Shown piece after piece: positions 1 through 10,400 of a DNA stretch of 64,000 nucleotides. Location: NCBI GenBank assembly GCA_936440205.1, contig OW387133.1:48696374-48760373 (forward strand). Direction: 5' to 3'. The notes under the pieces were generated by a model, which did not search any database, was not told the origin of the DNA, and was given only the letters and a program-made list of their open reading frames with translations. Position numbers and translations under genes: made by a program. Positions within the stretch are counted from its first letter, which is position 1; every line of letters begins with the position of its first letter. This DNA is from Lepidonotus clava. Its lineage: Eukaryota > Annelida > Polychaeta > Phyllodocida > Polynoidae.

Positions 1-176
1 CTTAACAGAATATTTAATTGTCAGAATTGAGAAAGATTGAAACTATTCTTTACCCATGTCAATAAGCCCCTATATCGCAGAGCGGTCCTAAACTCTATGT
101 AGGCCTACAGACAAAAAATAGGTTTACTGGAAAGCTACCAAAACAAAAATCATTAAAGTTGTTACTCTGCATACAG

Positions 177-425
177 CCAAAATGCCGATAAAATCTGGGA
201 ACGGCGCGGCGCCAACATCATGTTCCGTGGCTCCACCTACTGGATCATCAGCTCGTACCCGATCCAACTGGATCCACTGAGTTCAGCCGGACTAAATATT
301 CTACTCCGCTGTTTTTATTGATCGGATGCGTCCATAGCTACCGCCGCCAACAGAGGCTGAACGAGAACTTCCCGAAGACACTTTACTTGGATCTTCCCCA
401 CAGATTTGTGTTAGAATTCATGCAG
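177..425 (+). other. possible exon remnant of an unidentified upstream gene
   Basis: This stretch has coding-like composition in two overlapping + frames. One frame follows a possible acceptor at 176 and runs to a stop at 319-321. The other is open from 192 to a consensus donor (CAG|gtaagc) at 425/426, and a possible acceptor at 251 would start an exon at 252. The second frame contains runs such as YRRQQRLNENFPKTLYLDL. It has no start codon and no recognisable partner exon to its right. A GC-rich patch at about 480-550 could be a promoter for a gene leaving the window leftward. I do not recognise the product; it may be chance. Confidence 0.25.
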
Positions 426-718
426 GTAAGCATCTTGGCCATCTCCATTCGCATAATGGCCATAATCTGATTTATAGACATGCGGAGCGCCGCTGAGAGG
501 GGGGCGGCGACTGAGCGGTGGAGGCCCCGTGCCCCTGGGACAAGACCCGACTCACAATCAAAGCTGTTGGTTTGTTTACCTCTCACTCTCTGTGCTTTTG
601 AAGTTTTCAGTCTTTCATGTGAACATAGTCACAGTCAGCGGTGCTTTTGATCTATGTCCATGCCTTAGATCTAAATCTTTAGTGTAATATGATTTCTGTT
701 AGATCTAACGTTATAATT

Positions 719-1048
719 CAGGGTACCAACCACACAGGGAAAGCAGGGAAAAGGAGAAGAAAAAAAAAACCTGACAGGGAAAACACAGGGAATTGGGAAA
801 TTTTGTCAAAACACAGGGAAAACACAGGGAATTTCATATGGCCAGGTTCTGAATTCCTGATTCTCAATATAGTACATGTATTAGGGATTTGACTTTTTGA
901 TGTTGGGTTGTCCAAATTTTTTCTGCACACAGAGGCTTTTAAATTTGAAAAACTTGCTGGATATGCCACAGGGAAAAATTGCCAAGGGACAGGGAAATCT
1001 CAGGGAAAACACAGGGAATTTGAAAATGGAGTTTTGGTTGGTACCCTG
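719..1048. mobile_element. MITE, family A copy 1 (CAGGGTACCAACCA ends)
   Basis: A 330-bp non-coding element has perfect 14-bp terminal inverted repeats, CAGGGTACCAACCA at 719-732 and its complement at 1035-1048. The interior is built from repeats of the word ACAGGGAAAACACAGGGAA. The flanks (gttataatt / gttatacat) resemble a degraded 9-bp target duplication. Related copies lie at 52943-53206 and, reversed, at 43225-43930. The CAGGG terminus recalls hAT ends, but I do not assign the superfamily. Confidence 0.8.
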
Positions 1049-1835
1049 GTTATACATTCTCTACTAATTTCAATTTTCAATATGAAGAACAGATTCGGAT
1101 TTTAATTTTTACACAGTCTTTAGACTTTACCCTAGCCCTAGGCCAGGGCTAGACCTAGCTCTTTGATACTTTATTGGGTTTGACTTGAGTAAATGTATAA
1201 CCTTAGATATTCAATTATATATGAATACTTACAATAAAGATATATTTACATTTTAACTATGTTCAAAGGCGCTTACCTTTACCCACTTTAATTCACTCAC
1301 TTACTGGTTACACAATGAGTGCTGGACGATATATAGGCCTAGGTTAGAGGCTAGACTAATTGTTTGAGACATTATCATAACACTAACAGATATATAAGGC
1401 CATTATTTAAGGAACGTCCGAAGTCAATTGTCAAATCTAGGGCCAACAGCCAACACTATGCCTAGGGCCCCTATGCCTAGGCCTAGGGTCTTAATACAAA
1501 ACGTTTGACAATAGTCAACGAAATTTTATCATCTTCTGTAATTTTCATGGATAGAGGCTGTAGATCTATATGACATAACTGTTAGTTAACTTAACGTTAG
1601 AAATTTCCCTGTCGTTGTCCCTTAAAAACGATCATGTCATAAGTCAGTCTTTAGAAAGGGCCATGTCATGCTGTCACATTTAGTGGTCTAGCCCCATATG
1701 ATGCCCGGGTAAACTCCATGGTTCCCCAAGGTATTTTGATACCCAGTTAAATATCATTACTGGTTAGTAAGACTGTAAAGTAGCACCAGGGTACTTCATG
1801 GAGTGTAATCGTCACTTGACCTACCTATTACTGTA

Positions 1836-2014
1836 GGGGCCGTCCATAAATGATGTCACACACAAGCGGGTGGGTGGGTAGGTTGAACAGTGTGACACTG
1901 CCTGAAAACAGGCCTTTTTTTCATGTTCAGTGTTATGACTAATGGGGTCACAGTGGGGGGAGGGGGGTCCTAAAAGTACCCTGATAGTATGTGACATTAT
2001 TTATGGATGACCCC
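1836..2014. mobile_element. MITE, family B copy 1 (GGGGCCGTCCATAAATGA ends)
   Basis: A 179-bp element has about 25-bp imperfect terminal inverted repeats: GGGGCCGTCCATAAATGATG at the left and the complement of CGGGGTCATCCATAAATAAT-type sequence at the right. It is flanked by a 3-bp direct repeat GTA (1833-1835 and 2015-2017). It has no coding capacity. A second copy with the same ends and its own 3-bp duplication lies at 45604-45751. Confidence 0.85.
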
Positions 2015-2458
2015 GTAGGACAAACGTCGGCCTTTGTGATCTAAACACCTTTGTTACTTTCAGTATGTAAGGTGGTGCCTATCTAGAACAGAAATATAGG
2101 TCAATGATGATAAAATAATGATAAATTACACTGATTTCATAGGAGATGGAATAGGTGGCGGAATAAGGTCATGTCTGGATTTAATGGTTATCTTAGGCCT
2201 CATAATTATGCGATAAGCGCCTTCATATATCAGTTTTAATGACAATGACACGATAGCCCTAGTTAAATACTTTTTATTTCCATGGCCAACTTTATCTCTG
2301 TGTCAGTCATCGGGAGACTATGTGCATGAATATATGTGTGTGCCAATAACCAGTTTATTTTGTACTTCAACATATCCTTTCCCTTTCAGGACAACATAGA
2401 AGTGAATTACCGGTATTCCTTTTTTTGAGAATACAATACAAGTTGTATAAATATATAA

Positions 2459-2501
2459 GTTTATAAATGTAAAGTGTAATACCCTAACACATGACAGTTG
2501 T
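2459..2501 (+). repeat. 43-bp inverted repeat, left arm
   Basis: This 43-bp block is the exact reverse complement of 3998-4040. It starts GTTTATAAATGTAAAGTG and ends CACATGACAGTTGT. The two arms enclose about 1.5 kb that includes three tandem arrays. Identity stops abruptly at both arm ends. They could be termini of a non-autonomous element or two young opposed insertions. Confidence 0.85.
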
Positions 2502-2814
2502 TCTGGGCCCGGAGTGGCCCCGATGGTGAACCTTGTAAAATTTGTCATTCGGACACAGATAGGAACTGGTTTTGAGATTGCTGGTGTCAGCCTAAAACTG
2601 TCAAAGTACTATGCATTAGCATGACTGTGGGAACCAGCTTTCAGAACATTTCTACTTCCGCTTCCAGTTCCTCCCAAAAGACAAAAGAAAATTGCATTAT
2701 TGTTGTCTCACAGCATTGTGGGAATGCAAGTCTAATTAACATAATGAATATATCAATGCCACAATAGGTCTCACTCAACCCTTTTATTTTCATATGGGGG
2801 TAAGGGGGTGAAGA

Positions 2815-2949
2815 GGGTGAAGGGGTAAAGGGGTAAAGGGGTAAAGGGGTAAAGGGGTAAAGGGGTAAAGGGGTAAAGGGGTAAAGGGGTAAAGGGGTAA
2901 AGGGGTAAAGGGGTGAAGGGGTGAAGGGGTGAAGGGGTGAAGGGGTGAA
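2815..2949. repeat. 8-bp minisatellite (GGGGTAAA)n
   Basis: About 17 tandem copies of GGGGTAAA grade into GGGGTGAA at the right end. Four or more GGGG runs with 4-nt loops on the + strand fit the G-quadruplex pattern. The array abuts the 11-bp array directly. The long frames read across it are by-products of the repeat. Confidence 0.95.
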
Positions 2950-3389
2950 GGGGATGCCATGGGGATGCCATGGGGATGCCATGGGGATGCCATGGGGATG
3001 CCATGGGGATGCCATGGGGATGCCATGGGGATGCCATGGGGATGCCATGGGGATGCCATGGGGATGCCATGGGGATGCCATGGGGATGCCATGGGGATGC
3101 CATGGGGATGCCATGGGGATGCCATGGGGATGCCATGGGGATGCCATGGGGATGCCATGGGGATGCCATGGGGATGCCATGGGGATGCCATGGGGATGCC
3201 ATGGGGATGCCATGGGGATGCCATGGGGATGCCATGGGGATGCCATGGGGATGCCATGGGGATGCCATGGGGATGCCATGGGGATGCCATGGGGATGCCA
3301 TGGGGATGCCATGGGGATGCCATGGGGATGCCATGGGGATGCCATGGGGATGCCATGGGGATGCCATGGGGATGCCATGGGGATGCCAT
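2950..3389. repeat. 11-bp minisatellite (GGGGATGCCAT), 40 copies
   Basis: 440 bp equal exactly 40 copies of GGGGATGCCAT, with no variant visible. Such homogeneity implies recent expansion. Because 11 is not a multiple of 3, every frame cycles through all three readings of the unit. This gives long stop-free frames on both strands that are not genes. Each unit again holds a GGGG run, so the G-rich strand continues from the neighbouring 8-bp array. Confidence 0.97.
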
Positions 3390-3506
3390 GACCCACATGA
3401 CCCACATGACCCACATGACCCACATGACCCACATGACCCACATGACCCACATGACCCACATGACTCACATGACTCACATGACCCACATGACTCACATGAC
3501 TCACAC
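3390..3506. repeat. 9-bp minisatellite (ACCCACATG)n
   Basis: About 13 copies of ACCCACATG follow the 11-bp array with no spacer, sharing the CATG word at the join. ACTCACATG variants cluster at the right-hand end, as expected for degeneration at an array edge. Confidence 0.95.
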
Positions 3507-3997
3507 TTACTAAGAGGGACTAAGTCAGCAAACGTCAGTCACAAAAAGATAACTAGTAACGAATTAGTAGTTAAAGGAACACCGACATAATAATTAATTA
3601 ATGATAAATAATTAGCAAATTAACGTCAATAATTTCATCACTTAGTGCCTTTTTGTACTTAGTACTGTAACAAATGTCATGTCAACGTCGTTGCATCATC
3701 ACAGCAATGTAACTTCATATTCATAATTAGTAAGATGTACAGGTATGAGTTTAACATCTTTAAATCTAAATTTTCCTCTCAAACTTTTTATTCTTTCATG
3801 ATTAGGTAGGTCTCCAGGAATTAGTTACGAATTTCGAATCTTTAAACTTTGCAGAGATTTGTACTCATTTCTAGTCACTCAACTGAAAACTAGGATTTCT
3901 TTGAAATTTTCTATACTTCATCAGGGCCCAGGCTTTAATTATTGCAATAATTAACCTATTTACTAAGTTTGTATTTATTGCCTTTTTAACTTGTATT

Positions 3998-4040
3998 ACA
4001 ACTGTCATGTGTTAGGGTATTACACTTTACATTTATAAAC
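3998..4040 (-). repeat. 43-bp inverted repeat, right arm
   Basis: This is the perfect reverse complement of 2459-2501. It ends about 100 bp before the first glycylase coding exon, so it lies in that gene's 5' leader or promoter. Confidence 0.85.
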
Positions 4041-4141
4041 AAGAAGATCTTGTCAAAAATTCAATCTCCCTATTTCTTTCCCTACCACAGAGCTGGAGGT
4101 ACCATGGTCGGCTGGGAGGTAGTTAGGTTGCAGCAGCGATT

Positions 4142-4417
4142 ATGAAGGCATGTTTGATGCGCGTGAATTACGACCCCCGCTACACCACCCCGCATACAAG
4201 CAACCTTCAGAGCCGCCTGGCCGTCACCCGTGACATCTACGGCGCCGGAGCCGGCGTCCAGCAGCGCCAACTCAAGGATACGCTCGAAGAGGCGGCGGCC
4301 CGTCGAAGGGCGCGGCAACGACTGCTCACCTCGCTCGAGTCCAAGTCTCCGCGGGAGAAGGAGAAGGACGCGGACAGCTCGGTGAGCACTCAGCCCAGCC
4401 GGCGGACCAAGAAGGAG
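4142..4417 (+). CDS. TTLL3: TTLL3/8-like first coding exon
   Basis: This 92-codon exon opens with [14 protein letters not shown] and is rich in Arg, Lys and Glu, with helical stretches such as [19 protein letters not shown]. It ends at AAGGAG|gtgagg in phase 0. A second good donor at 4381/4382 (CTCG|gtgagc), also phase 0, would drop 12 codons. A possible acceptor at 4090 suggests a non-coding exon upstream. No family domain is visible, so its place in this gene rests on strand, phase and the absence of any other gene before 10.7 kb. Confidence 0.6.
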
Positions 4418-7400
4418 GTGAGGATAGTAGGGTATTAGAGTAGGGGCAGGGTTCTGGGAAAATCTACATAGGTCAGAACGCATCGCTCCCGGGTTTGGAT
4501 CCAGGAATGTAAACAAAAATATGGAAACAGAATGAAAAGAAAGATAACAAATGTTTTGGGGTACTGTCAAGGTTGGCAAATATATATACATATATAGTAT
4601 AAACCAAGGGGGGACTGGTCTGTAAATCAGGGGCGGATCCAGAAATTCTATAACGGTGGATCCAGAAATTCTATAACGCCAGTTTTACATAAAAAAAAAT
4701 GTACCCCCAATCACTGCACACCCCCCCCCCCCCATCACTGCAAATACCACCGGGTTTTAGGCCTAGACATAGGGCCCGACATAGGGGTGTGCAAACTGTG
4801 GCAATAATAATTGCCAAGTGCACCTGCGGTTGGTACTTGATTTATTCTATATAAAGTTCACTGAGAATGTTGGAAAATTTCTAGTGACAACACGAAAATT
4901 GACAGCTCAGTTTATTCACCCACTTTTGAAAGGGCAGGCAATAGTTAACTTATATGTATATAAGTTGGAATCCGGATGTAAGGGAACTGGATGCTTGCCC
5001 TTAGACAAACACATGTATGATAAACCAGAACTATCTAAGGCTAAGATGAAAGGAATAACTTGCATTTTCCCTGCATTGCCCTCTTACTTAAGTTATTCCT
5101 AAAGCGCTATTCTACATACATGTACAACCAAAATGTTTAAATTGGTGTCCATCTCCCTTTTTGCGACTGGAAAATCCGTCCATTGCCTGGCTTTGTAAGC
5201 TCCTCTTTCGTGATCTGTTGTGGTGGAGAGGTGTAAACATAGAAACCACCGACACGTTGGGCTATCTATTGCCCTGCTTAAAAGGACAGTGGGAGTTCAT
5301 GGAGGATAGCCTTCAGGCCAGTGTCCCCAGTTGGGGTCTAATATTCCAACAGCTTCAATACCTCCTGAAGTTCTCCATATAATTCATAGATATGCTCACA
5401 TAAACATTTACCAAGACCTAGTGCTGGGAAAATGGAGCGAAATAGCTTTCAACTTAAAACATGTATCCCTACAAGAATTTAAGTAAATTTTGAAAGTTAT
5501 TGCTATTCCTTAATTAGGGTTGATTATGCCCCTCCTCTGTTGAGAGTCAGAGACTGTTATATCAGGGAGGGGGTCACTGGACAGCAAATGACACCCAACT
5601 TACCTAACCCCTTGCCTGACTCCAAGATTACCCCATTGACATTGTGCATGTATGACCTGACGTAACATTATCAAATACCCTGGAAAACTACTATATACTA
5701 CCAAATTTGAAACAGTAGTAAAACAATAAGAGGTTACAACCCCCTTGTATTTGAGTAATTTTCATAGACATTAACAACAGCAGGACATAGTCTATTTGAG
5801 TTTGATTATTTGACCTACCTAAACGATTATAAAGGTGGAAGAGCAATGTTACTCGTGGCACACTGTTCTGAATTCAAAGGAGTTCTGAAATGAACGAATT
5901 TATCTTTAAGCAAGGAGTCTACAGGGACTGCTTGCTTCATCATTTAATCACATCCGTCTCTTTCCTCCAAGGGAACAAAGCATATTCAGTGTCCAGCCAT
6001 AGTAAAAACTCGTTGTCCTCTAAAACATTTGATATAGTAACCATAACAAAGATATCCTGTTTATTTTGGTGGCATCAGTAATGATTTGTTGTGGATGTAG
6101 AAAGCAGTGGCTAGGTCTCACTAGGTCTCGAAAGATGAGTCTGGGAAGGGATCCAAGTTTTAGATTAGCTTCAGCCCGCTCCCCGTCTGTTCTTGGCTTT
6201 GTTGTGAATCCCTTTGGGATTTCAGAGTCTTATACCCTCGGTAAGGGCGCACTAGCAAATTAACCTGGATTTATATATCCCAGTCTAATTGTAGAATTAG
6301 GAGTCCAGGTCGCTAGTGGCTATTAATTCTAAAAGTTTATCCTATTATTACTTTAAAAGCTCACATTAATTAACCTAATCTTATGTATTTTCTATGAAAG
6401 AAATGCCTGGTTATACCATACATTTTGTATGCATGTGGTACAGTGCCTAAAAACAGCACCGCGGCGATCCTATATTATTCAACGACTACTCATCCAGTAG
6501 ATTTACCCCGTTACAATTACTGCTATAGAAATTGATCCTTTTTCTGATCAATATAAAACTCAAGCCTTTCAGGTGTTCCCTTTTTCGATCCATAACACCA
6601 TTTCGGATGCAATTGATCTAACTAATTTATAATGCACTAGAAGGATTAAATTAGGTGTTTAGATGGGGGAACGTAAACTACATGAGGATTCCGCCGTTTG
6701 TTTGCTGAAGTTGTTGTATTAGCAACACGTAAACATCTCACTGACCAGTAATAGACGGAACAACAATACAACTGTCTAGTCAGGGAATCTATTCTATCCC
6801 GGCTTGATTAGAGTTACGATCCACAAGTGCTCATGGCTTTGCTACTATTCTTGAATTAATGTAATAAATGCGACAAACAAATCCTTCTCAATCAGGTTTA
6901 TTGCTGCCCGCTAGCCGGCACCTGGTAAACCTACTGACAGGTCAATATTCATTCTGGAAAATAAGTTGACAAATATATAAACATACAACTTTATATTCTT
7001 TATAGAAGTTTGTCTGAACACGTTTAAAACTTTTTCATGAACACTGCATAAGTAGGTAATATCTCGTTTTCCCTATGTTTTGCCTACAAAAAAAAGAAGT
7101 CGGTTTTAACCTGAACGTGCCTCAGATACACTGAAACAATGAAAATCAAAGTTTATCTCAAATGTTTATAAAAGAAAAGTATGTATTTGGGTTCTACTCA
7201 CTTTTCATTTATTTTCATCAAGTATTGTCTCGCTGTAAGTGTCAACACAGTGCTGTGCTATTTAAAAAGTATAAATAGTACCTTGGAAGAGTTATTATAG
7301 TTCTCTTGCCCACGATTCCACAGCCCTTCCCTTGTCCAAATAAACCATATGCATGAATACACAGTTCAAGGAACACGGCTAACCAAATTCTTAGACCAAC

Positions 7401-10400
7401 GTTTTCTTAAAGCATTAAAACGAGTTTTTGTCATCTTCTGAATTAGTTCATTATACGCTTGCCATATTAGCTCTTTACGTAAGTTATTGACTTTGTTGAA
7501 GATTAAGCCGCCTGTATTTGCACTAACCTGGCGAGTTGCCAAAGTTGAAGGTAAGGCCACCGTTACTGGTTGTTCACTCGACTGGGTTAATTTTCTTAAG
7601 AATATTTGGAGGCAATTCCTTTGCCATATTAAAGGTATATATAGGCGTGGCCAGGGGCAGGGAGAGCCGCTGGAAGAATTGGGTATGGCCAGGGAGAGGG
7701 GCAGAAAAACTTATAGCAGGTCTTAAATGGTCTTAAATTGATTTTCTCAAATTGATGGCTTTAAAAAATCTTACATTTGAGAGTTTTGTAGCTATGGGTC
7801 TTTAGAAGGTCTTGATTTGATTCTTTTGAGAAATGAAAATGTAGTAGTCTTCACATTCCAGATTCTGTTTTCGATCAAGTACACTTACCATAATTGACAT
7901 CAAAGGATATGTTGTGCATGTTTTTCTTTGCCCATTGTCGACTGGTCCCAATTTCTTTGGACCTGCGATTAGTCTTAAACTAATTTTTAGAAATGTGTGA
8001 GAACCCTGTCAAAGTATATGACCAGAGAGAGGGGAGAGTAAATTTAGGAGGTGGGAGTTGCCAGAGGAAAGTGTTCTGGTACAGGAAGGAAAAGTAAGCG
8101 TGGGAGTATCATGCGGGGCAGGCTAATTTGTGGTCGGACCATTTAACCCTGCTCCCTACCCGAGCAAAGAATATAGGTGCTGAGTAGATGGAGACGGGAT
8201 TAGTCCGAATTAATCCTTTCTGAGACCATTCGGGGCTAATCCGTTAGAGCTACCTCTAGTTCATGCAAACCAAACATGTCAACCACGGGTCATATAGCAC
8301 ACAGAATTATTATGTAACTTAAGTATTATTAATAAATGCCCTCTATATATTCCTCGACTTTGGCAAGGAATATAAAAACAGTCTTTATGATCGTGCCATG
8401 TTTGACTTTTCCATTATATACCTTCCATGTAATAGAACATACATTTTTGTTGGAAGGCTGGCGACAACTGTTTCCTACATATATGTCAAAATATGTTTAA
8501 AAAGGTATGAATTTAATCAGAATTGGAATTTATCTGAACTGAGAATGAAAATTCAATCATCTTAAGCTGTGAAATAGCGCATGTATAGTCAAGTTTCTGA
8601 ACTACAAATTATGCAAACTATGAAGTTTGTCGGTTGGACACTTTAAGGCAATGCCGAGGTTGAAATATATCAATGTTCACACTTTCAGTTGCACATACAC
8701 TTTAGAAACGTACACATAAATGTTGATTATGAATTACATGCCAATTCATAATTAAACTTTCGGCTTATCAGAAAACCACTGTAAAATATTTAGGTTCTGT
8801 TGTCGCGCATTTGAATGTATCTGTGTATGGTTTTGTTAAGTTTACGATTAAGATTTAAGGTACGTTATACGCAGCTGCTTCTCCGAGACCGCTTTGTGTC
8901 CTTTTTGGTTGTCTTTTTTTAATCAAATCGTTCTCCCTGAGTGAATGAGTTATCTGGTGGCGATTGTCTCTCGGCTTTGTGTACTGACTCAGTCCTTTGC
9001 ACGCGCTAGGAACTGAACGCTAGCCCAGTGAGCTTTCTGCAGCTAGGCGAACCTTGGGATACGGCTGTAGATCGTATGCCGCACAGTCTCATGGTTCCCT
9101 GTTCTAAGGTACGTTGGCCCGTCCCTAACTAACTGACCAACTGATCTCCGTTTCTGAGCGTTACAGTGTTGTATGTATAATTGTTTTACACACTAACCAG
9201 ATATCTAATTGACCATTTTTAGTACGGTTGATGCCAATTGTTTCATTTCTTTTTTTTTTTTTAGGTGTTTGAGTTTGTTGCGTTTTGTGTGATTATTGGA
9301 AACTGGTGAAATAACATGCATGCCCGTTGGGATGCCTCTTTCTGCATTCTTTGATTCGTTACATAATCAAGTTTACTGTCTGCGTTCGTGTTAGTCTGTG
9401 TTATTTCTAGTTTTTGTCCTGTACATGGCCTGCGTCTTTTTTTCAATGAACGTTTCCGATCTTATCAAACAATCCCGAAATCATTTTTCAATTTTTTATT
9501 ATATCATAAGTCAGGCGAGGCAAGTGATATTAATGCGGCAACGCATGTGTAACTTAAATATGCAGCTTAACTTGACCATAGTGTGAATCAAAATAAGTTG
9601 TGTCGCCTCATCCTTTTGCGTCATTGCAAGTTTTACAAAGCCTACTATTACATCGAATGGCTTCAGTGCTTATGAGAAAGTCGATGCATGCGAATGTAGG
9701 TAAAACAAATTGATTTCCACATCGTGTTGCTCGTGTTGCTGGAATGGCAGTTTTGTTGACCTTTAGTGGTTGTAATATGATTAAAGTTGCATAAGCATTG
9801 ATTTGTTTTTTATAAGAAAGTTGGCGTTGTCTTACTGATCCAGTGCAATATTTAGATAATGATGTTGTTACTAGGTGCATATTTAACTTGAAACTATGCG
9901 TTTATATGGAAAAAAACACGGAGTACACAGCGTCTTAAATTGTAAAGTCATTGAATTGAAGTGAATTAAGAAAAATGTAATAAATGCTGTTGTACGATAA
10001 ATGAAATGAAAAGGGCATTTTAAGTTTTTCACTTCCTATATCCGTCCATTACATTCAGTGGTTATTTGAGGTAAAAAGACAAGCAAAGAAATAGATGTCT
10101 ATAAAGGTTAGGTGATGCAAAAAAATAGCATGATAATCCGCTAATCAGTTACCTTATTTCTGTCCAGTTTGTTATGAGAGTCCATGCATAATCAAGATTA
10201 ACTCCCCTAAAGCTAATTAGTTTTATGTCACTTCAGCTATCCCTGATTTTACTTTCCGTTTGTTGATGTTACAGCAAGGAGTTTTGTCTAATACTATTAA
10301 ATGATCTTTGCTCGTCGCAGTTAAAGTTTGAAGACATTTTTAGTGTCATTTGTAAATTTTGAAAATTTATCTTATCTGTACGGTCAAACAAGCTCATCAT

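Noticed and set aside
2950-3389. CRISPR-like regular array
   Set aside because: Units are 11 bp with no spacers; it is a minisatellite in an animal genome.
2641-3590. Six long open frames on both strands (up to 287 codons) over the tandem arrays
   Set aside because: They are the necessary result of repeat units without stops; the peptides are simple repeats of the unit in every frame.
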